Source: Amycolatopsis pittospori
GTDB lineage: Bacteria > Actinomycetota > Actinomycetes > Mycobacteriales > Pseudonocardiaceae
Reading direction: 5' to 3'
DNA: 64,000 nt
Assembly: GCF_013870525.1 (NCBI RefSeq)
Contig: NZ_JACBXD010000024.1
Span: 1-64,000, forward strand
Made by a program: the position numbers and the translations under genes. Below, one piece after another: positions 52,289-62,515 of this stretch (its first letter is position 1; every line of letters starts with the position of its first letter). The notes beneath the pieces are model-generated. The model was not told the origin of the DNA and searched no databases. It saw only the letters and a list, made by a program, of their open reading frames with translations.

Positions 52289-53155
52289 TCAGGCGTCCCG
52301 GGCCAGGTCCCGGACCTCGGGCAGCGCCTGGAAACCGCCCGACTCGTAGGTGGTGACGGCGGCGACGTTGGAACTCGGCGTGTACACGAGGGCGCTCGAC
52401 GAGCCGAGTTCCTGGAGCGCGGCCGCCGCGGCGACGGTGATCGCCCGGCCGTGGCCGTGGCCGCGATGGTCCCGGTGCACGCCCATCGGTTCGAGCAATC
52501 CGGGTTTGCCCGGGCCCGCCGACCACACCGTCACCATCGCGACGGCGTTGTCGCTGTCGTCGTACGCGACCAGGCATCGAGCATCGGCGTACGGCACGCT
52601 CGACGCCATCGCGTGCCAGCGCTCCTCCGAGAACTTCGACCCGTCGAACGCCGCTCGCTGGACGGCGGCCCGGACGGCCGCCTGCTCCGGACCGGCCACC
52701 TCGATCCGCAGGTCCGGGGCCTTGACCGGCTCGGAGAGAGCGCGGCTCAGCGGCGTCCACGGTTCGTCGATGTGCCAGCCGTGCCCGGGCAGCAGGTCCC
52801 GGATCAGCGTGTCCTTCGGCGTCTCGACGGACACCCTCCCCAGCGGCAGCACCCCACGCTCGGGGGCGATCACGTCCTCGACCACCTGCCGCGCCAGTTC
52901 CTCGTCCCGCCGGGCGTCCGGAGCGGTCGTCATCCGCAGCAGGTCGGCCCCGTCCAGCAGTCCGACCGCGAGAATCCGGCCGTCCCGGCGCCAGATCCGG
53001 ACCGCCGCGGCCGTCGCTTCCGCGCCGAACTGCCAGAACCAGCCCAGATCACCGGGATGCAGCTGCCATGCCGAGCCCTCGCGCTGCCAGTCCCGCAGCG
53101 CGTCCACTGCCTCGCCCAGCCCGTCGGCTTCCGGCTTCTCCACGGTGATCGCCAT
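52289..53155 (-). CDS. GNAT-family N-acetyltransferase
   Basis: 288-residue protein with a C-terminal GNAT domain. The acetyl-CoA signature is MGVHRDHRGHGHGRAITVAAAAALQELGSSSALVYTPSSNVAAVTTYESGGFQ (about 220-275). The N-terminal half is a second, degenerate GNAT-like domain (AAVRIWRRDGRILAVGLLDG). Start ATG 53155 is chosen over 53212 because the upstream residues are not family-like. The substrate is unknown. It diverges from the SCO6745-like gene. Confidence 0.82.
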   Translation of the reverse strand: MAITVEKPEADGLGEAVDALRDWQREGSAWQLHPGDLGWFWQFGAEATAAAVRIWRRDGRILAVGLLDGADLLRMTTAPDARRDEELARQVVEDVIAPERGVLPLGRVSVETPKDTLIRDLLPGHGWHIDEPWTPLSRALSEPVKAPDLRIEVAGPEQAAVRAAVQRAAFDGSKFSEERWHAMASSVPYADARCLVAYDDSDNAVAMVTVWSAGPGKPGLLEPMGVHRDHRGHGHGRAITVAAAAALQELGSSSALVYTPSSNVAAVTTYESGGFQALPEVRDLARDA

Positions 53156-53221
53156 GTCCGTGATCACACACCACCGCCCGAGGCGTTCGCATCCGGTTTT
53201 CGGTGCGGCCAAGATGGAGGA

Positions 53222-54067
53222 GTGACGTCACTACAGCGCCGACTCTGGGAAGCGGTCGAACCGCTGCACGCCGTCGTCTACTTCGCCCCGGAAACCGCCG
53301 CCGCGGCCAAGGCCGCCGGACTTCCGAGCTGGTGGATGGGCTACTTCGCCGGCCGGGTCGCGCCACTCGGGCCGCTACCGGAACCGCCGGTGACCGCGAT
53401 GCTCTTCGGTTTCGCGCCGCGGATGGTCGCGCGATCCCTGCCCGGCGCCTGGGCCTACGCGGAGCCCGCGGTCGTCCTGCGGAGCCGGATGGACGCCGTC
53501 GAGACGGCCCTCGAACGGATCCTGCCCGCCGACGCGCGCCTCGGAGAACTGGCTGTCCTCCTTGAACAAGCCATCACCGGATGTGATTACGCGGCCAGGC
53601 CGCTGGCCGCGGCTTGGTCCGCGGTCGCCCGTCCCGCCACTCCGGTCGGGAGGATCTGGCTCGCGGCGACGGTACTGCGGGAGCATCGCGGGGACGGTCA
53701 CGTGCTTTCCGCGGTCGCCGCCGGATTGCGCGGGCTCGACACGACACTGACCCATATCGGCAGCGGGGCGGTGACGCGCGAGGTCATCCAGATCAACCGC
53801 GGCTGGACCGACGACGACTGGGACGAGAGCGTCGGAAGGCTCCGCGATCGCGGCATCCTCGGCGGAGATCGGCAGCTCACCGACACGGGAATCGTGCTGC
53901 GCCAACGGATCGAGGACGAGACCGATCGCCTCGCCACTGGTCCGCTCGAAGCCCTCGGCGAAGACGGCGCCGCCGAAGTCATCCGGCTGGCCGTCCCGCT
54001 GAGCCGTCTCCTCTTCGACGCCGGGGCCATCCCGCTGCCGAACCCGATGGGGGCGCCGCGGCCCTGA
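53222..54067 (+). CDS. SCO6745/SalK-family protein
   Basis: 281-residue protein resembling actinomycete SCO6745/SalK-type proteins: HAVVYFAPETAAAAKAAGLPSWWMGYFAGRVAPLGP near the N-terminus and FGFAPRMVARSLPGAWAYA, then a winged-helix-like C-terminal half (DDDWDESVGRLRDRGILGGDRQLTDTGIVLRQRIEDETDRLATGPLEALG). Function unknown; such proteins are sometimes annotated as transcriptional regulators on the C-terminal half alone. Start GTG 53222 follows GGAGGA. It belongs to no obvious operon. Confidence 0.75.
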   Translation: MTSLQRRLWEAVEPLHAVVYFAPETAAAAKAAGLPSWWMGYFAGRVAPLGPLPEPPVTAMLFGFAPRMVARSLPGAWAYAEPAVVLRSRMDAVETALERILPADARLGELAVLLEQAITGCDYAARPLAAAWSAVARPATPVGRIWLAATVLREHRGDGHVLSAVAAGLRGLDTTLTHIGSGAVTREVIQINRGWTDDDWDESVGRLRDRGILGGDRQLTDTGIVLRQRIEDETDRLATGPLEALGEDGAAEVIRLAVPLSRLLFDAGAIPLPNPMGAPRP

Positions 54068-54107
54068 TCGCTCGAAACTGTCGGACCCCGGTGGGACGCT
54101 GTCCGGT

Positions 54108-55789
<1,682 letters not shown>

Positions 55790-55805
55790 TCACTACGCAA
55801 AAACT

Positions 55806-55819
55806 AGAACACGTTCTCA
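55806..55819. promoter_or_regulatory. KstR-type operator (fadA5)
   Basis: TAGAACACGTTCTC fits TNNAACNNGTTNNA except for the final base. It is 40 bp upstream of the fadA5 GTG. Confidence 0.78.
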
Positions 55820-55969
55820 ATTTGGGCAAGTCGCCCCAGGGTTGACTCGTTTTTGATCACTGGTCGCGGTTACCGCTTCTTGCTGCGGCTCCAAGATCCC
55901 TCCCGGCCAAGTTAACGGGTTTCACTAAAAACTCTTCACTAGGTGAACGCCGTATGCTTCAATCGGGTC

Positions 55970-55983
55970 TAGAACGTGTTTCA
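55970..55983. promoter_or_regulatory. KstR-type operator (cyp125)
   Basis: TAGAACGTGTTTCA matches TNNAACNNGTTNNA fully and lies 26 bp upstream of the cyp125 GTG. The 243-bp divergent fadA5-cyp125 region therefore has one box per promoter. Confidence 0.82.
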
Positions 55984-56009
55984 TTGGCGAACCGCGTAGG
56001 AGGTAGCCC

Positions 56010-57236
56010 GTGGCCGCTCCGCTGATCCCCGCCGGTTTCGATTTCACCGATCCGGATCTGTACGCCACCAGACTGCCTCTGGAGGAGTTCGCCGAACTCC
56101 GCCGGACGGCGCCGGTCTGGTGGAACCCGCAGCCGCACAACACCGCGGGCTTCCGCGATGACGGCTACTGGGTCGTCAGCCGGCTCGAGGACGTCAAAGC
56201 GGTGTCGAGGGACAGCGAGCTGTTCTCCTCGCGAGAGAAGACCGCGATCATCCGCTTCGACGAGAACATGACCGACGACAGCCTCGAAGCGAATCGTCTG
56301 GTCCTGCTCAACATGGACGCCCCGCAGCACACCAAGCTGCGGCGCATCGTGTCGAAGGGCTTCACACCGAGGTCGATCGCGAAACTCGAGGACACCCTGC
56401 GCGACCGCGCGGAGAAGATCGTCAACGAGGCCAAGAAGAAGGGCTCCGGGGACTTCGTCGTCGACGTCGCCTGCGAACTTCCCTTGCAGGCCATCGCCGA
56501 ACTGATCGGCATCCCGCAGGAAGACCGGATGAAGGTCTTCGACTGGTCCAACCAGATGGTCTCCTACGACGACCCCGAGTACGAGGTCGAGCCGCTCGCC
56601 GCGTCGGCCGAGATCGTCGGCTACGCCTGGAACATGGCCGAAGAGCGCCGTAAATGCCCGATGGACGACATCGTCACGAAGCTGATCCAGGCCGACGTCG
56701 ACGGTGAATCGCTGGCTTCGGACGAGTTCGGCTTCTTCGTCATCCTGCTGGCCGTCGCGGGCAACGAGACGACGCGCAACGCGATCACCCACGGCATGAA
56801 GGCGTTCCTCGACCACCCGGATCAGTGGGAGCTCTACAAGAAGGAACGGCCGAAGACCGCGCCGGACGAGATCGTCCGCTGGGCCACCCCGGTGGTCGCC
56901 TTCCAGCGCACCGCGACCCGCGACACCGAACTCGGCGGGCAGCTGATCCGCAAGGGCGACCGGGTCGGGATGTTCTACAGCTCCGCGAACTTCGACCCGG
57001 ACCACTTCGACGAGCCGGAGAAGTTCGACATCCTCCGCGAGGACAACCCCCACGTCGGTTTCGGCGGCACCGGTTCGCACTACTGCATCGGCGCCAACCT
57101 CGCGCGGCTGGAGATCGACCTGATCTTCAACGCCATCGCCGATGTCATGCCGAACATCAGCGAGGTCTCCGAGCCGGACCGGCTGCGGTCGAGCTGGCTC
57201 AACGGGATCAAGCACTATCAGGTGCGCTACGCCTGA
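56010..57236 (+). CDS. cyp125: Steroid C26-monooxygenase CYP125
   Basis: 408-residue cytochrome P450. CYP125 oxidises the C26 methyl of cholesterol/cholestenone to a carboxylate, opening side-chain degradation. The I-helix motif is LLAVAGNETTRNAITHGM, the K-helix DEIVRWATPVVAFQRTA, and the heme-binding loop GFGGTGSHYCIGANLAR with Cys359 as thiolate ligand. Start GTG 56010 follows AGGAGG. The typical neighbours fadE28-ltp2 are 48 kb away here, so the M. tuberculosis operon has been split. Electron donors are not encoded next to it; the ferredoxin pair at 36.7-38.3 kb is a possible but unproven partner. Confidence 0.94.
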   Translation: MAAPLIPAGFDFTDPDLYATRLPLEEFAELRRTAPVWWNPQPHNTAGFRDDGYWVVSRLEDVKAVSRDSELFSSREKTAIIRFDENMTDDSLEANRLVLLNMDAPQHTKLRRIVSKGFTPRSIAKLEDTLRDRAEKIVNEAKKKGSGDFVVDVACELPLQAIAELIGIPQEDRMKVFDWSNQMVSYDDPEYEVEPLAASAEIVGYAWNMAEERRKCPMDDIVTKLIQADVDGESLASDEFGFFVILLAVAGNETTRNAITHGMKAFLDHPDQWELYKKERPKTAPDEIVRWATPVVAFQRTATRDTELGGQLIRKGDRVGMFYSSANFDPDHFDEPEKFDILREDNPHVGFGGTGSHYCIGANLARLEIDLIFNAIADVMPNISEVSEPDRLRSSWLNGIKHYQVRYA

Positions 57237-57269
57237 TCCGCCGCGCACGTCGTAGTGCACCATGGGGCC

Positions 57270-58058
57270 ATGGGTCCCCACGTGCAGGTCGACGTCGAAA
57301 TGTCCTTCCGGGTCACGAAACCCGGCCCCGCCGCGTTCGTGATCGCGATCGCGGGCGGGGCGGAACAGGAAGAGTTCGCCTATCCCGCGCCGCCACGCCA
57401 GGTGGCGTTCGAACACGGGAGCCGCGCGCAGGTCCTCGATCTGCCGCTCGGCGAGCACGTCGTGCGGTACCGGGCCGAGCACAGCCTGGGGCGGGCCGAA
57501 CCCGAGCCCGTCACGATGGACGACCTCATCCGGTACACCCGGCCCAGCCGGTACTGCCCCTCGGACCGGATGGGCGGGCTCGCGCTGTCGCGGTTCGGGC
57601 ACCTGCCCGACGCGCGGACCCAGGTCGAGGCGATCGTGCGGCATGTGGGCGAGCACCTGTCCTATGTGGTCGGTTCCGGTTCGCCGACCGACGACGCCGT
57701 CGACACCTATCTCGCCGGGGAAGGGGTTTGCCGCGACTACGCGCACGTCTGCATCTCGCTGTGCCGCGTGATCGACATCCCCGCCCGGTTCACCGCGGTC
57801 TACGCGCCAGGACTGTCCCCAATGGACTTCCACGCCGTGTTCGAGGCGGCGATCGACGGCCGCTGGTACGTGTTCGACGCCACCGGCCTCGCGCCGAGGC
57901 AGAGCATGAGCCGGATCGCGACCGGGCGGGACGCCACCGACACCGCGTTCCTCTCCACACTCGGCTGTGAGCTGGACTTTCTCGGCAACACGGTGCTGGC
58001 GACGGCCGGCCCGTCCTTGCCGGAGGACGACGGCTCGGAGCTGATCGCGCTCGCTTGA
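57270..58058 (+). CDS. Transglutaminase-like cysteine protease-fold protein
   Basis: 262-residue transglutaminase-like protein. The catalytic triad is Cys154 (GEGVCRDYAHVCISLCR), His188 (GLSPMDFHAVFEA) and Asp203 (YVFDATGL), in the order of the family. It also has a beta-rich N-terminal domain (1-90) as in actinobacterial transglutaminase-like proteins. The start is ATG 57270; GTG 57255 is possible. It begins 33 bp after cyp125 and has no known role in steroid breakdown. Confidence 0.87.
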   Translation: MGPHVQVDVEMSFRVTKPGPAAFVIAIAGGAEQEEFAYPAPPRQVAFEHGSRAQVLDLPLGEHVVRYRAEHSLGRAEPEPVTMDDLIRYTRPSRYCPSDRMGGLALSRFGHLPDARTQVEAIVRHVGEHLSYVVGSGSPTDDAVDTYLAGEGVCRDYAHVCISLCRVIDIPARFTAVYAPGLSPMDFHAVFEAAIDGRWYVFDATGLAPRQSMSRIATGRDATDTAFLSTLGCELDFLGNTVLATAGPSLPEDDGSELIALA

Positions 58059-58106
58059 TCGCGTGTTGTGCACGAAGCGTGACTTCGCTGAGGTAGACAT
58101 TGGCGT

Positions 58107-59129
58107 GTGAGGGAGAAGCAAGCACCGACGAAATGGAAGCGGCTGCGTGCCCGCTACCGCTGGCTGGACCATTTGGCGCGGGCGGTGAACCGCTATGTCG
58201 AGTACGGCGGTTACCACTACGTCGCCTCGATCACCTACTTCAGCCTGTTCTCGCTGGTGCCCATCCTCATGGTCGCGGTGTCGGTGGCCGGCTTCGTCCT
58301 GGCGAGCCAGCCGCAGCTGATCGAGTCGATGCTGAACGCGATCACCGGCACGCTGCCCGGCGGTCTCGGCGACAAGGCGGGGGACCTGCTCACCGGCTTC
58401 GTGGAGCAGCGCACCAGCGTCGGGCTCATCGGTCTGGTGATCGGGCTGTACTCCGGCTGGAACTGGATGAACTCGCTGCGGGACGCGCTCACCGCGCTGT
58501 GGGGCCAGAACCGCTCCGACCTCCCGCTGCTGCGCACGATCGCCGCCGATCTCCTCGCCCTGGTGGGGCTCGCGGCCGCGCTGCTGGTCTCCTTCGCCAT
58601 CACCATTTCCGGATCCGCGCTCGGCCGGTACCTGCTGGGGCTGGCCGGGGTCGACGACACCGCCTGGGGGCACAACGTGCTTTCGGCGATCTCGATCCCG
58701 TTGGCGCTGCTGGCCAACTGGCTCGTGTTCCTCTGGGTGCTCACCCGGTTGCCGCGGAAACCGGTCGGGGTCCGCAGCGCGATGCGCGGCGCCGTCGCGC
58801 TGGCACTGGGGTTCGAACTGCTGAAGCAGGCCGGGGGGATCTACCTGCGGTTGATCGGCGACTCGCCGACCGGCGTCGCGTTCGGTTCGATCATCGGCCT
58901 GATCTTCTTCATCTCACTGGTGGCGCGGATGCTGGTGTTCGTCACCGCCTGGACCGCGACCGCGCGGGACGCGCCACGCGACCCGGTCCGGCCGCCGCCA
59001 CCCGTCGTCGTCCGGCCGGTGGTGGCGCAGGCCGACCGGCACGGCCTCAAACCCGTCCTGGTGGGCGCGGTGACCGGCGTCGTGGCCACTCTCGCCGCGC
59101 AACGCCTCCGCCCGCGCCGCCGCTCCTGA
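58107..59129 (+). CDS. YihY/BrkB-family membrane protein
   Basis: 340-residue membrane protein of the YihY/BrkB type with about six helices. Signature regions are GGYHYVASITYFSLFSLVPILMVAVSVAGF near the N-terminus and GLYSGWNWMNSLRDALTALWGQN; the later helices include LLALVGLAAALLVSFAITI and GSIIGLIFFISLVARMLVFVTAW. A basic, proline-rich C-terminal tail follows. The physiological substrate is unknown. Start GTG 58107. It is convergent with ltp3 across the perfect dyad at 59144. Confidence 0.88.
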   Translation: MREKQAPTKWKRLRARYRWLDHLARAVNRYVEYGGYHYVASITYFSLFSLVPILMVAVSVAGFVLASQPQLIESMLNAITGTLPGGLGDKAGDLLTGFVEQRTSVGLIGLVIGLYSGWNWMNSLRDALTALWGQNRSDLPLLRTIAADLLALVGLAAALLVSFAITISGSALGRYLLGLAGVDDTAWGHNVLSAISIPLALLANWLVFLWVLTRLPRKPVGVRSAMRGAVALALGFELLKQAGGIYLRLIGDSPTGVAFGSIIGLIFFISLVARMLVFVTAWTATARDAPRDPVRPPPPVVVRPVVAQADRHGLKPVLVGAVTGVVATLAAQRLRPRRRS

Positions 59130-59143
59130 CCCACCCTCCGGGC

Positions 59144-59200
59144 GTGCTATGAACGGCTCGTTACTTGCAAAATTTGCAAGTAACGAGCCGTTCATAGCAC
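59144..59200. repeat. Near-perfect 57-bp intergenic dyad, convergent junction
   Basis: Two fully complementary 28-bp arms (59144-59171, 59173-59200) around a single base at 59172. Its sequence (GAACGGCTCGTTACTTGCAA core) is unrelated to the GTTGCGAAAG family, but it also occupies a convergent junction (BrkB and ltp3). Confidence 0.85.
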
Positions 59201-59209
59201 CACCGAGGC

Positions 59210-60373
59210 TCAGGAACCGGGTTTCGCCGAGCCCACCACCCACATCGAGAAGAACTGCGAACCGCCGCCGTACGCGTGCCCGAGCGCGACCCGTGCGCCG
59301 TCGACCTGATAGTCCCCGGCCCGGCCCATCACCTGCTTGGCGGCTTCGGAGAACCGGAGCATGCCCGACGCGCCGATCGGGTTCGAGGACAGCACGCCGC
59401 CCGACGGGTTGATCGGCAGCCGTCCGCCGAGCGCGGTCTCGCCCGCCTCGGTGAGCTTCCAGCCCTGGCCTTCCTCGGTGAATCCCAGGTTCTCCAGCCA
59501 CATCGGCTCGAACCACGAGAACGGCACATAGATCTCGGCGGTGTCCACTTCGGACAGTGGGTCGGTGATGCCCGCGTCGCGCCACAACGCGGCGGCGGCG
59601 TCCCGGCCCGCCTGCGGGTTGACCTGGTCGCGTCCGGCGAACGTCGTCGGCTCGGTGCGCATCGCGGTCGCGTGGATCCACGCCGCGCCACCGGGAACGG
59701 CGTCGCCGGCGGCCTCGTCGCCGATCACCATCGCGCAAGCGCCGTCCGAGGACGGGCACGTCTCGTCGTAGCGGATCGGGTCCCACAGCATCTGCGAGGC
59801 CTGCACCGACTCCACGGTGATGTCCGGCTGGCGCAAGTGCGCGTACGGATTCAGGGCGCCGTTGCGCCGGTCCTTGGCCGCCACGATCGCGCCGATGTGG
59901 TCGGGTGCGCCGGACCGCCGGATGTAGGAGCGCACGTGCGGCGCGAAGTAGCCGCCCGCCCCGGCGCCCACCGGCATCTGGAACGGCGGCAGGATCGACA
60001 GACCCCACATCGCGTTCGATTCGGACTGCTTCTCGAAGGCCACCGTCAGGACCCGTTTGTGCACCCCGGCCTGTACCAGCGACGACGCCACGAGAGCGGT
60101 CGATCCGCCGACCGAACCCGCGGTGTGCACGCGCAGCAGGGGTTTCCCGGTCGCGCCGAGCGCGTCGGCGAGGAACAGTTCGGGCATCATGACGCCCTCG
60201 AACAGATCCGGCGCCTTGCCGAGGACGACGGCGTCGATGTCGTCCCAGCCGGTCTGCGCGTCGAGCATCGCCCGGTCGATGGCCTCCCGGAGCAGTCCGG
60301 GCATGGAGACGTCGGTGCGCTTGGCCTTGTGGTGGGTCTGGCCGGTTCCCAGTACGGCCGCGAGGTGCTTCAC
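59210..60373 (-). CDS. ltp3: Thiolase-fold lipid transfer protein Ltp3
   Basis: 387-residue SCP-x/thiolase-family protein. The gene set DUF35-ltp4-ltp3 matches Rv3521-Rv3522-Rv3523 of M. tuberculosis (Ltp3, 394 residues). Landmarks are AVLGTGQTHHKAKRTDVSMPGLLREAIDRAM, HTAGSVGGSTALVASSLVQAG and NPSGGVLSSNPIGASGMLRFSEAAKQVMG, with ALGHAYGGGSQFFSMWVVG at the end. Retro-aldol or thiolytic cleavage of a sterol side-chain intermediate is expected, possibly for C24-branched sterols, by analogy. It overlaps ltp4 by 4 bp. Confidence 0.87.
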   Translation of the reverse strand: MKHLAAVLGTGQTHHKAKRTDVSMPGLLREAIDRAMLDAQTGWDDIDAVVLGKAPDLFEGVMMPELFLADALGATGKPLLRVHTAGSVGGSTALVASSLVQAGVHKRVLTVAFEKQSESNAMWGLSILPPFQMPVGAGAGGYFAPHVRSYIRRSGAPDHIGAIVAAKDRRNGALNPYAHLRQPDITVESVQASQMLWDPIRYDETCPSSDGACAMVIGDEAAGDAVPGGAAWIHATAMRTEPTTFAGRDQVNPQAGRDAAAALWRDAGITDPLSEVDTAEIYVPFSWFEPMWLENLGFTEEGQGWKLTEAGETALGGRLPINPSGGVLSSNPIGASGMLRFSEAAKQVMGRAGDYQVDGARVALGHAYGGGSQFFSMWVVGSAKPGS

Positions 60374-61425
60374 GATCCGACCTCCAGGGTCGCGACCAGG
60401 TTCTGCTGCAGGAGGGGGCCGCTGGTCGCATGGGCGAGGGTCTTGCGCGCGCTGCCGTCGAGGATGCGGTTCGCCGCCTCGCCGATCCGTGCGAGTCCGG
60501 CGGAGAACATCGGGTTCCCGGCCAGGACCCCGCCCGAAGGGTTGATGCGCACCTGCTCGCCCAAACCCAGCGCGTCGCGCAGGATCAGTTCCTGGTGGGT
60601 GAACGGCGCGTGCAGTTCGGCGAGTTCGACGCCGTCGAGGTCGAGCGCCCGGCCGGCGGCCACTGTGGACGGTGACCGGGTGAGATCCCGGACGCCGAGG
60701 GCGGGGGAGTCGACTCGGTGTTCGATCCCGGTGATCACGGCGGGGCTGTCGACGAGGTCCGCGGCCCGTTCGGCCGAAGCGAGGACGATCACGGCGGCAC
60801 CGTCGGTGACCGGGGCGATGTCATGTGCTCGCAGGGGATCCGCGAAGTACGGGGTGTCGAGAAGCTCGGCGGCCTCGACCGTTCCGGAGACCTGTGCGAC
60901 CGGATTTCCGGCGGCGTCGGCGCGGCTGCGCGCGGCGACCTCGGCGAGGTCCTTTTCGGACCACAGGCCCGCTTCGAGACCCATCCTCGCCTGGATCCCG
61001 GCGACGCTCACCGAGTCCGGCCACAGCGGCGCGACGACGTACGGGTCCATCTGCAGTGCCAGCACTCGCCGCAACTGCCCGGCCGAGGACTTGCCGAAGC
61101 CGTACACGAGCGCGGTGTCGACCTCGCCCATCCGGATCTTGAGCCAGGCCTCGTACAGCGCCCAGGCGGCGTCCATCTCGACGTGCGACTCGTGGATCGG
61201 CGGGAACGCGCCGATGGCGTCGACGGCGGCGATGAACGAGAACGCGCGCCCGGCGAGGTAATCCGAGGAGCCCGAGCACCAGAACCCGATGTCCTCTTTG
61301 GACAAACCGGTGCGTTCGAAGACCTCGGCGAAGATCGGCACCAGCATTTCCACGCCATTGGTGGTGCCCGGGGTGTTACGGACGTTGGGGGCCTGCGCGA
61401 AGCCCACTACTGCTACATCTGGCAC
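60370..61425 (-). CDS. ltp4: Thiolase-fold lipid transfer protein Ltp4
   Basis: 351-residue thiolase-family protein matching Rv3522 (Ltp4, 354). It is encoded with Ltp3 and a tandem DUF35 protein, so a thiolase-fold heteromer docked to the DUF35 subunit is likely, as shown for Ltp2 with the DUF35 domain of ChsH2. Segments seen: FWCSGSSDYLAGRAFSFIAAVDAIG, VYGFGKSSAGQLRRVLALQMDPYV, and RINPSGGVLAGNPMFSAGLARIGEAANRIL. I take GTG 61425 because of the GAGG site before it; GTG 61437 would give a GTGA overlap with the DUF35 gene. Confidence 0.86.
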   Translation of the reverse strand: MPDVAVVGFAQAPNVRNTPGTTNGVEMLVPIFAEVFERTGLSKEDIGFWCSGSSDYLAGRAFSFIAAVDAIGAFPPIHESHVEMDAAWALYEAWLKIRMGEVDTALVYGFGKSSAGQLRRVLALQMDPYVVAPLWPDSVSVAGIQARMGLEAGLWSEKDLAEVAARSRADAAGNPVAQVSGTVEAAELLDTPYFADPLRAHDIAPVTDGAAVIVLASAERAADLVDSPAVITGIEHRVDSPALGVRDLTRSPSTVAAGRALDLDGVELAELHAPFTHQELILRDALGLGEQVRINPSGGVLAGNPMFSAGLARIGEAANRILDGSARKTLAHATSGPLLQQNLVATLEVGS

Positions 61426-61433
61426 TGTGGTCC

Positions 61434-62417
61434 TCACAGATGGTGGGCGAAGGATTCGTAGGGCGCGTCGGGCTCGCCGGTCGGTTCGAAGTGGCCGATG
61501 TTCTCCAGCGACGTCCACCATTCGTTCCGCGGTTTCCAGGCGGCGCGCACGCGCATGCCCATCCGGACGTCGGCGGCGTCGCAGCCGAGGACCAGGTGAA
61601 GGAACGCGATGTCGGCGCCGTCGAGAAGGATGTACGCCGCCACATACGGCGGTTTGATCTTCTGGCCGAGGAACGGCACGTTCACGATGCAGAACGTGGT
61701 GACGATGCCGGTGTCGGGCAGTTCGACCTCGTCGGTGGTCGGGACGCCGTCGGTCGGGCACGCGCCGCGCGGCGGGATGTAGACCTTGTCGCACGACGGG
61801 CAGCGCTGGCCGATCAGCTTCCCTTCGGCGAGCCCGCGCAGATAGCGGCTCTCCTCCGGGGACGCGGAATGCTCGTAGCGCAGGTGGATCGGTGTGATCA
61901 CCACGCTGACCGGCGCGCCCTCTTCGCGTTTCGCGACCGGGGGAGGGGCTTCGGTGGACTCGGTGTCGGGTCCGTCGGCGGGGACGAAGTAGGCGATGTC
62001 CCTGATGTGGCCGACGGTCTCGTCGGCCCAGCGGATCCGTACGCGTTGTCCGGTGTGGACATTCGACGGGCCGCCGGCGTCGACGGCGTGCAGGATCGCG
62101 GTGTCGGCGCCGTCGAGCCGGATCAGCGCCCAGGCGAACGGGCGGGACAACGGCTGGCCGTCGAGCGGTTCGGCGATCCACGACCAGGACACGATCTCGC
62201 CCTCGGCGGCGACCGGGACGAACTCGGACAGCGCCTCGGCGGTCACGGGATCGTATTCCAGTGGCGGCACGTGGACACGGCCGTCGCTGCCGCGGACGCC
62301 TTCGACACGGCGCTCGCGCAGGGCGTTGACGAAGCGGCCGAGCACGGGGCCGACCGAGCGGGTGTAGTCGAAGCCCACGTTGAGCGGGGCCGACAGCGGA
62401 AGTTCGGGTGCGCTCAC
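61434..62417 (-). CDS. Tandem OB-fold (DUF35) protein, Rv3521-like
   Basis: 327-residue protein with two DUF35-like OB-fold halves. The first (about 10-145) lacks cysteines at the ribbon position (RGSDGRVHVPPLEYDP). The second (about 190-310) begins IGQRCPSCDKVYIPPRGACPTDG, with Cys206, Cys209 and Cys220, the fourth position being Asp223. A partial zinc ribbon is therefore kept only in the C-terminal half. As the partner of Ltp3/Ltp4 it should be the non-catalytic scaffold of a steroid aldolase complex (inference from Ltp2-ChsH2). Start GTG 62417, with a KstR-type box 8 bp upstream. Confidence 0.85.
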   Translation of the reverse strand: MSAPELPLSAPLNVGFDYTRSVGPVLGRFVNALRERRVEGVRGSDGRVHVPPLEYDPVTAEALSEFVPVAAEGEIVSWSWIAEPLDGQPLSRPFAWALIRLDGADTAILHAVDAGGPSNVHTGQRVRIRWADETVGHIRDIAYFVPADGPDTESTEAPPPVAKREEGAPVSVVITPIHLRYEHSASPEESRYLRGLAEGKLIGQRCPSCDKVYIPPRGACPTDGVPTTDEVELPDTGIVTTFCIVNVPFLGQKIKPPYVAAYILLDGADIAFLHLVLGCDAADVRMGMRVRAAWKPRNEWWTSLENIGHFEPTGEPDAPYESFAHHL

Positions 62418-62425
62418 ATCCTGAG

Positions 62426-62439
62426 TGAAACACGTTCTC
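62426..62439. promoter_or_regulatory. KstR-type operator (DUF35-ltp4-ltp3)
   Basis: TGAAACACGTTCTC fits TNNAACNNGTTNNA except the last base. It lies 8 bp upstream of the DUF35 gene start. Confidence 0.75.
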
Positions 62440-62490
62440 GAAATTCCGGCAAGATCGGTCTTCTGGGCCTTGCTGGCGGTTGCTCTTGAG

Positions 62491-62504
62491 TGGAACGCGT
62501 TCTA
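62491..62504. promoter_or_regulatory. KstR-type operator (fadD)
   Basis: TGGAACGCGTTCTA matches TNNAACNNGTTNNA fully, 11 bp upstream of the ATG at 62516. The two boxes in this divergent region each face one operon. Confidence 0.82.
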
Positions 62505-62515
62505 GATTTGCGCGT

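Noticed and set aside
52037..54067. 676-residue plus-strand frame
   Set aside because: Only the last 281 codons (from 53222) resemble a family. The first part is antisense to the GNAT gene and crosses the dyad repeat.
55959..58673. 904-residue minus-strand open frame opposite cyp125, the transglutaminase and brkB-like genes
   Set aside because: It covers well-supported genes on the plus strand, has no recognisable domain and has typical high-GC shadow composition (R, D, V, G, P).
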